Assembly: GCA_001599975.1 (NCBI GenBank)
Contig: BCIO01000001.1
Span: forward strand, 3,386,293-3,450,292
Length of the DNA stretch: 64,000 nucleotides
From: Cystobasidiopsis lactophilus
Taxonomy: Eukaryota; Basidiomycota; Agaricostilbomycetes; Agaricostilbales; Chionosphaeraceae
Reading direction: 5' to 3'
The notes below the pieces were generated by a model that saw only the letters and a list, made by a program, of their open reading frames with translations, had not been told where the DNA came from and ran no database searches. The position numbers and the translations under genes were made by a program. The first letter of the stretch is position 1. Every line of letters starts with the position of its first letter. This document shows, piece by piece, positions 45,509-57,060 of this stretch.

Positions 45509-48500
45509 TGGTATTCATGTGCTCGGTCTCAACGAGGGCAGGCTTGGGGGAGCTGAGTCTCAGGTCGGTCGCTTCTCTCTCACACGATGCAGCACGACCT
45601 TGACACTGTCTAAGTGGCATTTTATTGGACTCTCATCGAGGAGAGATCATCGCGTCAAGGGGGCAACCATGTTCACCATTCCCTCGCGGAAAATATGCAC
45701 GCAGGTGAGGACCTTCTCAAGCAAGCAGACTCTTTCTGCCTCTTATTTAGGCTTGATAGTAGAAGGACTGAATCCCATGTGAACTCAAGATTCTTGGCAA
45801 GAATCGCAGACTGCAAGTTGCAAATGAAACATGTGAGCCCTCGTATGCGTTGCCTTCTCTTGATGTGGCAAGATATTGGTATTGAAGTCGCATTTGCTCG
45901 TAAGGTCCGACATTCTACAGCGTCGACCAGCACCGGTCCTGTGGTCGTGGCCGACCGTCCGATCACAATGGGAGGCGTATAAGCTCGCGCTTGCAAGTGA
46001 ACGGTGCGGTCTCTTGCTGTGGAGCTTGAAACGGGCAGGGTGGCATGTAACCAAAAGGACCAAGTTGAGGGAGTGCCAACTTCGAGGCGAACATCAATCT
46101 CATTGGTGGCAAATCTTTCCCCTCTGGCAGTCTTCCCATTCTTATGCTTTTCGCACGTGTGATTGTAAAGGGATGGTTTGGTATCTCCGGAGAGTGAACA
46201 GAGGACATAGTCCAACACATCATGACGAAGCGCCGCCCAATCGGCCGATTGTGGAGTCTCACGGTGCCAAGTCAAACATTTGGGCTGAGAGCGAAGCAAA
46301 GACTTTTGACTGTCTAGACTAGTTGCTCGTTTTGCCTACGAAACTCTTTGGACAGGCCACGGGCTCGTTTCGCATCAGGTCAAACCATGTGATGAAGGGC
46401 GAACGCCTTTGTTGACCGTCAACGCGAGCAAGATAGTCTTAATAATAGTAGACGAGGAAAAGAACGCAAAGACCAACGCTGGGGAATAATTGCTAGGTAA
46501 GAGAGAAGCTTTTCAACGCAAAGACCAGAAGGTCAAAGGCTACTCGGCCCTTGCTTCTCATTTACGAGGTCTCTTTTGGACCTGGACAAACTGAATCAAT
46601 CTTGGTCAATTGGACGCCACCCAAGATTGCATCTCGAGGCAGAGGCAATGAACCGGAAGCAGACCGGATGCAGGCAGCTGGTCGACAAATCGCACGGCCT
46701 AGTCCGATAGCAGCAGCTCCAGCACACCACTCGCCCGTCTGTCTTCTTGCGGATCAGACACGCTACAGCATAATCAAGGGGTCCGCACGGCGATAAGCAC
46801 GGTGGACAAGAACCGAAGAACGGCGGAGGACAAGATTGGGATGTGGCGTCAGCGCTTTTGGTTCCAGGGATCATTGTGCCTAGACGGGTCAAAGGACAAC
46901 ATAGTAGGACTCTATCTGGCAAGGTCAGTCATGGGACTGGGTGGAGGAGAAGGACCGGTACGTTATGGAGCACGGCAAAACGTTCTCAAACTGCTTCTGA
47001 ATTTTCTGCTTCTTGACCGTCCACCAGAGGAAGAACATACAGTCCGCCAAGCTGGTCAGAGTCATCAATGGGTGAGAAGGCTGTCCGGAGGCGAACGAAG
47101 CAAAAGAAAGTCGTTTGCCACCAAGTCGGGATTCAGCCATGGCACAGCGAGGGCCTCACACAGTGTAAGCCCCGCAAGCACATACTCGAACTTGAGAACT
47201 GCTAAGAGAATGGAGGACAAGGCTAGCAGGGACAGAAGCAGCAGCGCACCAAGCCAAATCCTTGTTCGATACTTGTGCCGGTGGCGGGATTAACAGGACG
47301 CCGTCGAACTCGCCTTCACGCTTTAAGAATCAGAGAATCGATGCCTCTGCCACCTCGTCATTCAGTGCTTGCCCTTCTGGCTTCTTGGACGATGGCGCCG
47401 CCTCCCGCCGCGGCGCAGCCACTTGGAGGTTTGGGCTTCGCGGTACAAGCCACTCGCCCTGTGCCGGCGTCATATCTGCTGCATCTGATAGCCCTCATGG
47501 TCAGTACACACACACAAGGCACTGGCCCAAGGATCACGGGACGAACAAATCTCCAAACCAAGCAGCTCGCTCAGCTAGCGCGCCGCCGACGTTCAGGCTG
47601 GGCCTTTGCTTGGAGCGGAACCATTTGGCGGGTGTTGCGCTGTCATCACTGTGCCTAGCGCTTTACACCATTGACTGTGGAGCATGCGCAATGATGGCCC
47701 ATTAGCCGATGCACGCGCTTTGGATCGCTGGCCTCGCTCGTTGCTCGTTCAAAGGGCCGACTCGAAGCAATGCTGGCGCTCTGCACCATCTTTCGCGCTG
47801 ACGTCTAATGCAGCTCCTTTGCATCGATGGTGGGATGGCCATTGACGTGACGAGAGATGCAATCTTGCCATTCATAGCCCGACTCGATGCAAGCAATCAC
47901 GGCGGCAGTGGTTTGAATGCCAGAAAAGGGGCTAAGGCGCTCCGCTTTACGGGTGTGTGTCTCTTCTGTCCCTATTCCCCTAAGACAACCCACACTATTA
48001 TGTCCCAGAATTCGACAGACAGCGCCCATTAAGGTCCGCGAGCGATCCGCTCCAGTCCACTTCTGTTGCCTCCGGACACCTCTTGAAACGTCCCTCCGCC
48101 TGCTGACTTCCACTTCTGCCCTTCACCCCCTGCGTGCGCTCAGCCGTTGATAAATCCCTAAACCCAGAAGCGCCAATGTGCTTGTTGGAGGCTCCAGCCC
48201 AGCGAACCTTGGGCTTCGTCAAGATTCATGTATGGCGGGTCTTCTGCTGCCATCTGTTCTTTCTTCAGCCGCAGTCACCGCAACTCGTGCTTTGACGAAT
48301 GACGGCGGGAACGTTTTGCCGAGCGAGTCCGTGTGCACCGCTTCGCCAGTCTTGTCTCTACACGGCCGCGCCGCCCTCAAGGCCAGCCTCGCTCCCACCG
48401 CTCGCCTGAGTGTCCCATACTCTCTTGATCACGCTGTGCAGGAGTTCAAGACTTTCCTATTGGAGAAAGTGCGCCCTCCGAACTTCGCACCTTTCCCGGC

Positions 48501-48544
48501 TCAATTTCTTTGATCCTGTTCGCCCTTTACCTTGCAACGAGCAC
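45509..48544. other. Three-kilobase gene-poor region
   Basis: No confident gene. Overlapping frames of 100-210 residues occur on both strands, such as 45673-46299 on the minus strand, without motifs. A hydrophobic frame on the minus strand (47160-47260) is listed separately. There is a short (CA)n run near 47505-47517. The last 500 bases should contain the promoter of the Zn2Cys6 gene. Confidence 0.4.
46925..47280 (-). CDS. Possible fragment of a membrane-protein gene
   Basis: On the minus strand one frame reads RIWLGALLLLSLLALSSILL and continues AVLKFEYVLAGLTLCEALAV, a convincing pair of hydrophobic segments. Further along, another frame gives LADCMFFLWWTVKKQKIQKQ. A possible intron ends at CTCTGACCAG near 47051. 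I could not extend this to a start, a stop or a known family, and it may be chance or a decayed gene. Confidence 0.25.
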
Positions 48545-49502
48545 ATGCGGTCGCAAAGCTCTCGGTCTGCCTCCCCAGAACTGTCTGGCAGTACGCCATC
48601 TTCGTTGGCCACCACTCTGTCCAGCTCGCATCCCAATTTGCCGTCGATATTTACGTTCGCCAGCAGCGATTCTTCCTCTTTACCCGCGGCCCTCCGCCCG
48701 CTCCTGCTCTCTTCGCCCCCAGACTCGGAGCCGTCCACAAGCTACTCTGAAGAGCCAGACGACAGTCACGGAGTGACCTCATCGGCAAGCCATCAGCTGC
48801 ACCGCAGCTCGTCCTCGTTCCCCTATAGCCACCCTCCCGACCGCCGCTTGACGCCACCCGACGCCTTCTCCTCGCTGCCCAGATACCCTCTCCCGCAGCA
48901 CCGTTTCCAGCAGCACCAACGCCGCCCGTCGCCGCCCATCGATGACTGGCAACTCTACAAAAGCACCCATCACCTCGGGCCAGCCTTGCCACCAAGCCAC
49001 CGCACCGCACCTGCTTTTCGCCCGCCCCCTTACCACGGGCACCCGCCTTTATCGCACCAGCAACAGCCGCCGCAGCTGAAGTTCATGCAAAAGATTGGAC
49101 CGGAGGAATTGACTTTGGACTCGGACCTGCTGCTCAGTGCCTGCGTACGTCTCCACGCGCCATCTACCTCCTGCTCTGCTCTGCCAATGCTCACATCTTT
49201 GTCTCAATTACAGGCCGTTTGCCGAGCTGTAAGTCCTTCTGCCGAAAACGCTTCTGGACGCTTCGTGTCTGAGGTCGGCCTCGCACAATACCCAAAAAAA
49301 CAGGCCAAGAAGAAATGTTCTGGTGGCATTCCCTGCATTCGATGCACCAAGAAGAAGGTCGGCCAAAGTTGTAGGTATGTGCACTCTCATTGGCGTTTCC
49401 TCTGGCGAAGCCTGGCGAGTGCTCACTTTCCGGGGCTTCAACAGACGTCACGGGCGAACGAAGGAGACGACTGGGATTCTTCCGAGGCCTATATTCGGCT
49501 AA
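48545..49502 (+). CDS. Short Zn2Cys6 transcription factor
   Basis: Putative DNA-binding regulator of about 260 residues. The start at 48545 gives MRSQSSRSASPELSGSTPSS and a long Ser/Pro/His/Gln-rich disordered region. Four exons then rebuild a binuclear zinc cluster: SAC|AVCRA|AKKKCSGGIPCIRC and then TKKKVGQSCR. Cysteine spacing is C-x2-C-x6-C-x5-C-x2-C-x8-C, as in Gal4-type domains. After one further intron the protein reads RHGRTKETTGILPRPIFG and stops at 49500-49502. The DNA-binding domain is therefore at the extreme C-terminus. No fungal-TF middle homology domain is present. Alternative splicing could lengthen it. Confidence 0.75.
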
Positions 49503-49863
49503 TGCTAAGTCCGCTTGACCTTGCGCTTGTCTGGGCGCGAACGCGAGTCGGGAGGAGCAGGAGAGGCGAACCCCTCGCAGCAAGAGTCGTCGGCGGTGTT
49601 TTGCCACGGGAACGGCAGCTCCACCAGGCTCATTGTAAAGTATGCGATTTGGCGACCAGTACTCTGGTCTCGAACATTGTGAAAAGGAGACGTCCACCCC
49701 GAGTGGCAAATCTCGAAATATCAGCGTGAGGGTATTCTTACGGTCCGAAGCCCGGTCAAAAGAAGCCGTGGGATGGAACAGACCATATCTAACAGACGTG
49801 AGGGACGACAAATGCTATGCGACCGGCAACGGATATAAAGAGGCCTCGCAGGGGCCGATCTGT
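49503..49863. other. Convergent spacer
   Basis: This 361-base stretch lies between the stops of the Zn2Cys6 gene and the SRF1-like gene. No independent gene seen; a longer 3' part of the Zn2Cys6 gene could lie here if the last intron is spliced differently. Confidence 0.45.
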
Positions 49864-51334
49864 TCACTTGCGAGTCACTTTGGTGAAGATGCTGCACAGG
49901 AGGAAATGAGGCAAATGCGGAAATAAGGAGCGTCGGGGAAAAGCAAGCGGGTTCGGGTGGGAGAGGGGTCAAGAAGAAGGGGGAAAGGAGGGAAGAGTAG
50001 GTAAAAGGTTCAAGATGAGCGGTCCGCATCGGGAATGATAGGATGAAAGACGGCTTACCGAAAGAGCATGATGACCAGGACCGCCTGGTAAAGCAGCAGC
50101 GAAACGAAGACCATGGCCACGAGGGAGGCCTGCAGATTGCAGAGGTCGTCTGGCACTGATCCTTCCACGGCCTCTGGCGAGGCAGCATATCTTGGGTAGG
50201 GCGACCACGCGGTACACCGAGCGGGCGAAGTGAAGTAGTCGTCAAACGATATGGACAGCATGGCGGACCAGGCGGCAATGAAGAAGAGCTCGGAGAGCCT
50301 GTCCATCAAGTTCTCGCGGCGTCTCTCGGACAGGTATAAGGGAGCACAAGCTTACGTGTGAGTCACTGAAAAGAGGCATTCGTCAGCGGGACCATTCCCC
50401 GGTGGTGGCGAGAGCGGGAAACACTCACTTTTGGTCAAGATCGTGGACACTCCCACGGGCGCCCCAAAGTACTCGAACCACAGGGCAAGGACGATGTGCA
50501 CGATCGTCAGAGGAGAGATAATGAGAGCCAGAATGGTGGAGGACCCGATGATGCCCATCATGTCGTGGTCCGCCTCGATGTCGATGATCCGCGCTGCGAC
50601 GGCCAATGTTGTCGAGGTCAGGGCCAGGTTGATAAAGCGCAGCCAGAAGGGTGCCTTGAAAGTATGCAAATGTCAGTGTCAGAGCGCGATCAGAGCTGAA
50701 GGGGGAGGCAGCGCACAAAAGGGGAGTAGAGGAGGTAGTTCTTGAAGGCGGCCCATCTAGACTGGTTCTTGGGGTCCCGGTACGCCAGCTGCGGGTCATC
50801 GGTGCCTTCTGCTGGGCCGGCCGCTAGAAAGTCGAAGGGGTTCATTGACGTGAGCCGGTAGGGCTCGAAGGGCATGTCCCAGCCGGGTGTTTGGCTGTGA
50901 TGCACGCTGATCTCCTGCGCCCGCCTGGTGAACTCGCTCTCCGGCCCAAGCCGGCCCTTCTCGTTGAGGTCGCTGTGGTCGTGCGAGTGCATCGAATCGT
51001 CGTCCCGGTGCTGCCACCGGTCGTTGATGTGCCGCATTGTGAACTGCCACCAGCCTTCCTCCTCCTCCGCTCCCGCTGGCCCTGGCTTCTCCCTCTGCTC
51101 GCTGCTGTCCCTCCGCTTGTTGCCATAACTGCCTTTGGGCGCATCACCAGCCGGCACCGACGTCCGACTGGGCTGGGGGCTCGAGCCAGAGGGGCCGGCC
51201 TGCGAGTTGGTGTTATTTATTGATGCCGCCGGCGGGTTCGCTGTAGCAAATGGCGGCCGGAACTGGATCGTAGGGCGGCCACTCGACTTGACCAGGTACT
51301 TGCTGGACTCAGCCGACGAGGAATGGGCGCTCAT
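49864..51334 (-). CDS. SRF1-like membrane protein (phospholipase D regulator family)
   Basis: The start at 51334 gives MSAHSSSAESSKYLVKSSGR and a long hydrophilic N-terminus with WWQFTMRHINDRWQHRDD and PFEPYRLTSMNPFDF. Then AFKNYLLYSPFV leads into a four-helix membrane region: FINLALTSTTLAVAARI, GIIGSSTILALIISPLTIVHI, LSELFFIAAWSAMLSI and SLVAMVFVSLLLYQAVLVIM. A last intron adds a short basic end (FRIFTKVTRK) with stop at 49864-49866. The layout, with YSPFV before the first helix and a short basic tail, resembles yeast Srf1, which regulates phospholipase D Spo14. Homology was judged by eye, so the family name is moderate. Its start codon overlaps the stop of the upstream frame. Confidence 0.6.
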
Positions 51335-53387
51335 CGCTGCTGTTGGAGATTAAGGCTTGGCGTCACCTGGGCGGCATGGTGGTTGCCACCCAACTTTGTT
51401 TTAACTGAACGGATGCTCGAAATCGGCATTGCAAATCGCAAGAAATAGAGGCTCGTGTATATGCTAGTGTCCACAATTAGAAGAAATGCAAGCCCGAAGA
51501 CTGAGGGCTCCATGGGCGGGCTGCTCGCCGCAAGGCTCAATGAGCCCAACCAAGCCCTAAACGGGATTGCGATAAAAAGGCAGGCGCTTGATAAAGATTC
51601 GAACATGCTGACCATCGGAAATGGGAGCGTCCTGGGAATGCGGCTGAGAAATGAGACGGAGTGGTAGCGAGTCAAAGCTGGGCGCACCATGCCAGCGAAG
51701 CAAGGGTTTGCTTGGTGGGTTTCCCATAGGCGAGAGTCCATCCAGATCCAGCAGATTTCGACAGCGCGAGCGAAGAGACCGGCCGCATCAAATAGAGCGC
51801 CAAAGTGGATGGAGTGTAGTTCAGGGAATTCCGTGGCGATCTTGACACCGATGACTTGGACTCGTCCTTCCCCCCAAAGCAGCTCCATCACAGCAGCGAT
51901 CTTGTCGATGTGAGGTGCCGGGTCATTGTGCAGCAGCTTGACTTCCACCCGATTGCCGATAGCAGAACGTCTGGCGTTTGCACTGGTGCCGTGCTCCATG
52001 ACTGGCTGTAGCGAGTTGACGTTGTCTCCTGCAAAGGTGGAGATGGTAAGTTTGACGTCGACAAAACGGGCTCGGACGAGATCTAAGAGAAGGTTCTCGA
52101 TCGGCTGGCTGAGAACTCTGCGGAGGTTGTTGTGCTCCAAGTAGTATGCGAAGCCGTCAGTGCCTCGTTCGGCATGCGGTTCAAAATTGAACCCCTAGAT
52201 TAACAATAGTCTCAAAGGGAGATCCCGTTCAAGGATGCGAAGATGCGCACTATCATTCTCAGTTGTGGACCCATCGTGCGCTGGCCGACGCTAAGGAGGT
52301 CGACGTGGACTGTTTTGCGCCCAGCATAGTACGCCACATCTGCACCTGCCGCGAACATAGCCGAGGTCAGGTGCATCTCGTGCATCGGGTCGCCGTCAAG
52401 CTTTCGACAAGCCATGGTCTGCTGCACCCATCTTTCGACAGTGGCGCCAGCGACAGTGGACAGCTTAAGCAGAAGCGCAGCAATGCGGACGCTTTTTCCG
52501 TGACCCTTCAGCCAGCAGATCTCGACGAGGATGTGGTCATTTTGATCGAGGTAAGCTAGGTGATGTTCTTCCCCAACGGGGATTCTGGTTTTTGGTGTGC
52601 TGTCCACCGTTCCAACAATCTTGGACCCAAGATGAAAGATCTTTAATTCGCGGTGGTTGAAGTCCAACTTGGCGCGCATAGTGCGGATCACCCTTGAGGC
52701 ATCGGCTTGAAGGTCGTGGTTTCTACGAAAAGCAGTGTTGATCGAAAAGGTGGCGTCGTCAGGGAAAAACAAGACGCCTTTATAACGGTCTGAGAAAATA
52801 GTCGACTTGAAGCCATCTTTCTGAGTCCATTCCTGCTGTCGTTCAAAGCTCTGAGGCGTACTCCGAATAACTGTTCAGCAGTGGCACCTAGCCTGCTCAA
52901 CAAATACGCTTACCATGCTCTCTAGGTAGTGCTTCATTGTCCTGGGGCAGTCAATGAGGAACTCTTCCTTTCTTGCGGAGCGCGCCATCCAGTAGGCTGT
53001 TTCCATCAGCACGTATGAAACTTGCCGTCCCTTAGACCTCTTCCCAGAAGACTTGTCTTCAGAAAGTCCGCGATGGTCGTCGTCGACCTTCAGGTCCGTG
53101 ATAAGGAGCAAACGCGAAGCTCCGGATTGAGGGGTTTCCATCTTGAGCGTAGCAACTACAACGGAAGCCTGTCCCGGCAACGTGTACAGGATATCGACAG
53201 TGGCGTTGGAGAAACTTGTGCCGGGCTGAAGGTACTCTTTTCGCAGTCCAGGCTGTCCTCTTTTCGCTGGCAACCAGGTATAGATCTCAACGCCATATGA
53301 CGGACCAAGCTCGGTCCTAGCATGCTGCAGGATGTCTTCAGGCTCCAGAGTCAAAAACATCCGGATCGTTATGGAGGAACACGGCAT
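51331..53387 (-). CDS. Orphan protein with hydrophobic C-terminus
   Basis: Not recognised. Pieces join across splice sites: LTLEPEDILQHARTELGPSY ... KHYLESM|VIRSTPQSFERQQEWTQKDG ... FFPDDATFSINTAFRRNHDL ... LRMI|GFNFEPHAERGTDGFAYYL. The donors and acceptors (GTAAGCG...GAACAG near 52862-52915; GTGCGC...ATCTAG near 52198-52255) keep phase, which supports one gene. An alternative is two genes with a stop at 52212. The first half mixes beta-like and helical sequence. The C-terminus has hydrophobic stretches (SACLFIAIPFRAWLGSLSLA, VFGLAFLLIVDTSIYTSLYF). The start is uncertain (MPCSSITIRMFLTL at 53387, or further upstream). The frame ends at 51331-51333, overlapping the next start codon. Confidence 0.5.
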
Positions 53388-53998
53388 TCGAGAGGCCACG
53401 AAGGAGGCAGCTTTGAAACTGCCTTCTCGGAAGCCTCGACGACGTTCTCGACAACTTCTTGACGCACACTCGTTCCACCGGCAGGCCTCAAAAAAAAATT
53501 GGCTTCTAACAGTCCAATTGAGCTCTGGTATCAAGGTAATTGAGGCCACACTTTGGAGACCTGGGAGGTGGGAAGGGCTGGCTCCGTCAATTCGGCAGTT
53601 TGCAGCCAAGACGACCGCAAAGATAAGAAGCCGTCATCCCAAAACGACGCCAACCACCCCAAAACGCAGTGGACTTGGCGTCTCTGAAAAGAGTGGACGA
53701 ATGGAACCGAGATGTGGAATCAGTGGCGGGCAAAATCTCGGCAAAGGGTAGTACTAGGCAGGCCCTGAACAGACTGGCCGCAATACTCTAAAACTCTTGA
53801 TGGCATCGAGAACCAGTTGCGAACGAGCGAATAAAGGTCGGTAGGGCAAAAGTAAGCGCAGGTCGGTGTCTTGGCCAACTATTCGAGAAGTCCCAACCGG
53901 GAGGCCGTTTATTGGTCCACGTCCGCGCATTTCCAAATGCAAGGTGCAACTCTGAAGACGACCCTCTTTCGACCAGGACGCAGGTCCCGGCCTCGAGA
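53388..53998. other. Intergenic region
   Basis: Contains a short A-run (53491-53499) and possibly an upstream exon of the orphan gene; the minus-strand frame stays open to 53609. Nothing else supported. Confidence 0.45.
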
Positions 53999-55389
53999 CT
54001 ATGAGCTTTCCGATTCGAGCAGAGTGCCAGTGATCCGAAAGTGGAAGGACCCGACGGCAGCATTGGCACCTAGGCTGCCAGGGAGGTGAGGCAAGCGAAC
54101 AAAAGCCTGGTTGAATCAAGCGTCAGCGCTGAGGTGAACAGAACATGGGGAGCTCCCACCTCGACGGCTTTGCGGTCCAGCGAGTATTGTCGCTTACGGC
54201 CTTCATCGCCCAGAACGTCCTTGAGAGTCAAAGCAGAAGATAGGCTGGGGACAGCGGCTGGCCTGAGAGTGATGTGGTGGGTGAGGAAGAGTTGGTCTAG
54301 CTCGGTGTGAAGCGGCCTGGCTTGGTCGAACTCGAGAGGCGTAGAAGAGCTCCCAGCAAAAGGGCCAGGGTAAGGTGGCGGGATATGCTGCTCGTAGAAG
54401 GGTGAAGGCCGGGATGCACCAAGGGCTTGGGCATTGGCGAGGCCCCAGTTGGTGAGAACCATCACGCAGCCAAGCTTCAGCCGGATCCGCGCGAGCTCAG
54501 CAATCACATGCGCTATGGGGTTGGGCTCGGACTCGGCAGTGAAGCGATCTGGGTGGAAGCACGCCGAGATGGAATCCACGGCTAGCAGAGCTACCTCAAC
54601 GTGCGGCGTTTCTCGCAGCAGATAGGTCGGCAGCGTTTTGAGGGCGGCAGCCAGCCCGATGGAGCTGGTTGGGCGGAAGACGTGCAAGCGGGACAGGCTC
54701 TCCTTGACCTCTTTGGCGATCGACTCTTCGGAAGCGGTCGCGCTGTAGAGCGAGGGGATCGTGCTGTTGCTCTCATTAGATGCCGATCAGGGGTGCAGGG
54801 AACTGGACGGCAAACCCACTTGCAATGCTCCTTCACTCTTTTGGCCAAATGGAAGCGCAGCATGTCCTCGATCCGCTTCACCGGGAAGCGCAGGTCCATA
54901 TCAAACACGACGACGCCCTTGCCCTTGCCGCCCAGCTCAATCTCGACCTCGCGAGGCGGGTGCGAGCTGCCTCGGACAGACAGGCTTGGCGAGAAGGCAG
55001 CAGAGAGCACCGTCGTCAACACCAAAAAGGCCAGCAGCTCTGTCTTGCCAGACGATGGAGCCCCTTGGATCTCCACCACGTCTCCGTTGTTCAAGGACGA
55101 CGTCTGCGACGCGCGAGGGTGATAGGCCAGCAGGATGGCGTCCAAGCCATTGATGAACGTCGGCCCAAAGCTGGCAGTGTGGAAGCGGACCGCGTTCAAG
55201 AGGTCGGAGCCACTGCAGGTCTCGATGCTGGCAGCCAGCCGGTCGGCCATGGCCTTCTGGTGCAAGCCCTCTCTTGCCCGGGGATCGTGATTGGATGTGT
55301 TGATCTGCGAAACAAGGTGGAGTCGTCCCTGCTGGCCAAGGGCGAGAGCTCACCACAACTTCATTGAGCGCATGACGCAACCAGGCCAT
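53999..55389 (-). CDS. XRCC2: XRCC2-like RAD51 paralogue
   Basis: RecA-family protein for homologous recombination repair. The start at 55389 and first intron give MAWLRHALNEVVINTSNHDP. The Walker A motif is EIQGAPSSGKTELLAFLVL (near 55020-55070). FDMDLRFPVKRIEDMLRFHL follows, and after an intron LHVFRPTSSIGLAAALKTLP. Walker B is EVALLAVDSISACFHPDRF (near 54535-54595), then LGCVMVLTNWGLANAQALG. A final intron of 53 bases (GTGGGA...CAACCAG, near 54100-54155) leads to AFVRLPHLPG and the ending SFHFRITGTLLESESS, with stop at 53999-54001. The Walker A sequence and lack of the N-terminal helix-hairpin-helix domain favour XRCC2 over RAD51, RAD55 or RAD57. Confidence 0.8.
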
Positions 55390-55443
55390 GGCGCGAATCC
55401 CTCTTGTTCTTGGACCAACTGGACGCTCTTGATTGGCTCAAAC

Positions 55444-56280
55444 ATGCTCAGTCGACGCGCTACCCGAACTATGGCCTTGGCCACTCGAACTGGCCGCTCA
55501 TTCTCCGTCTGCTCCAGGCTGGCTTCTCCAGGTGAGCTATTGGATCTCTGCGTTCATCATGCCAAATTCTTCCTCATTCTTTTGATCAGGTGTGCTGGTC
55601 CTCTAATACTACCAGCTCCAGAGTTAATACAGCCCCTCTACAGTGGGAAGCAACATGCGTGAGTTCGCCACTCGTCCCTTCGACGGCTCAGCTAATTTCT
55701 GAATCACACAGACGACAACGAGCCTCACGTCATTGAGCACCACAAGAAGAAGGTCCTCGAGAAGACCTCTACTTCGCCCTTTCCCAAATCTGCGCCGGGT
55801 AAGCCTACTGGACTTTTGCCTGCCGTGAAGTCTGTCTAACCCTATCTGGCAAAGGCTGGAACCAAGCACTTGCTTCGGACTCGTGAGCGTCTGTTTGCAT
55901 GAACTTGGGTCGAGAGCTTACCGCTTGGGTATCTAGCGAGGCATCCGTCAAGGCCGACAAGTTCGGAAACGCTACGTCGCCAAAGGAACTGCAGGTGAGA
56001 GCTCTTGTCGGGCAGTTGCGACGCCGTCTCTCATCAAAGACTTGACGGCCAGACGGAAACCGTGTCCCACGTCCAAGAGGTTCATCGTGTGAGTCTCAAC
56101 GTTGGTGCATCCTCGCGCACAAGCGTTAAATGGCGAAACAGGACTCGCCTTCCGCTCCTATCAAAGAGACCGTCAAGGAGACTGTGGTGCGTCATATTTC
56201 GTCAAGAACATGACGACGCTGAGACGGCAGCCTCTGTACAGAAAAAGACTGTGGAGAAAACCCGTGAGGTCTTGAGCTGA
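55444..56280 (+). CDS. Small conserved mitochondrial-type protein
   Basis: Function unknown. The start at 55444 gives MLSRRATRTMALATRTGRSF, an Arg/Ser/Thr-rich presequence with no acidic residues, typical of mitochondrial import. A 15-base exon (55644-55658) supplies GSNMH, giving SPVGSNMHDNDEPHVIEHHK. Later exons read FPKSAPG, WNQALASDS, SEASVKADKFGNATSPKELQ, TETVSHVQEV, SPSAPIKETVKETV and QKKTVEKTREVLS, with stop at 56278-56280. The block PGWNQ(A/S)LASDSEASVKAD recalls short fungal mitochondrial proteins of unknown role. Seven or so introns in 840 bases make this the most fragmented gene in the window, and some borders are tentative. Divergent from the XRCC2-like gene with only 54 bases between starts. 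Confidence 0.68.
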
Positions 56281-57060
56281 AGGGGACGGGACGGCTTCCA
56301 TTACCTGCTCTGCTGTTAAATGTACATACGCATCGAAACCCAAGCCCGGCTGAATCGCAACTTTGATTGCCAGTAGTTCGACCTTTTCCGCAAATTTGCC
56401 ACCACCTTCCCACGCCTTGTCGCTTCCAGCGTTCGCCATGAGACAAAGCAGTCCTTGAAATGGCCTGCTCAACCGCTTTCTGCGCCCCCTGCCCTCTTCT
56501 TCCGTCACTGCCGGGTCTGAGGCAGCCTGGACGCGTTCATTGTCAATCGTGAATCAATGCTCGTTGCCATTGGGTCCCAGAGTTTCACCCTCGGAGCCAG
56601 AACATCTGCTGACTCTGCATTGCTTCTCTCTAATGCCGTCGCTCCAGCTGCTTGTCGCCCTTGTGTTTCGCGCAGTTTTCGTCGGCGCTCCTGTTCGCGC
56701 GAGCTTCCCACTCTTTTCATGACGCATTGTTCTGGGAATTTCGTCGTGGATGTTTGTCTGGAGTGACGATATGATAGCATTGTCCGTGTAGGGCGCTTGG
56801 TATGGCCCGCGGGATGCGGAACTTTGGACGGTCTGAAAAGACTGGCGCTCGCTCACTTGTCCAAGACTCAGTAAAAGCCAAGCGAATTCGGACCGAATGC
56901 TCTCACATCTCACCAAACGTGGCTATGAAACATGCCTGCCCTTGGAAAATGCCATGCAGCGCAACCCACAGTCACGCGCAGCACCCTGCAGCGAGGTGCT
57001 GCCGAAAATTCAGGCGCAGGGCTCCCCTTCGTCGCCTGCGACTTTCCCTCTGCGTTCACC
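56281..57060. other. Intergenic region, no gene seen
   Basis: This 780-base spacer lies before the arylsulfotransferase-family gene. Frames of 60-120 residues on both strands overlap each other and show no motif. Confidence 0.5.

Noticed and set aside
51596-51612. GATTCGAAC resembling a tRNA T-arm (B box)
   Set aside because: No cloverleaf, A box or terminator is found around it, and it lies within coding sequence of the opposite strand.
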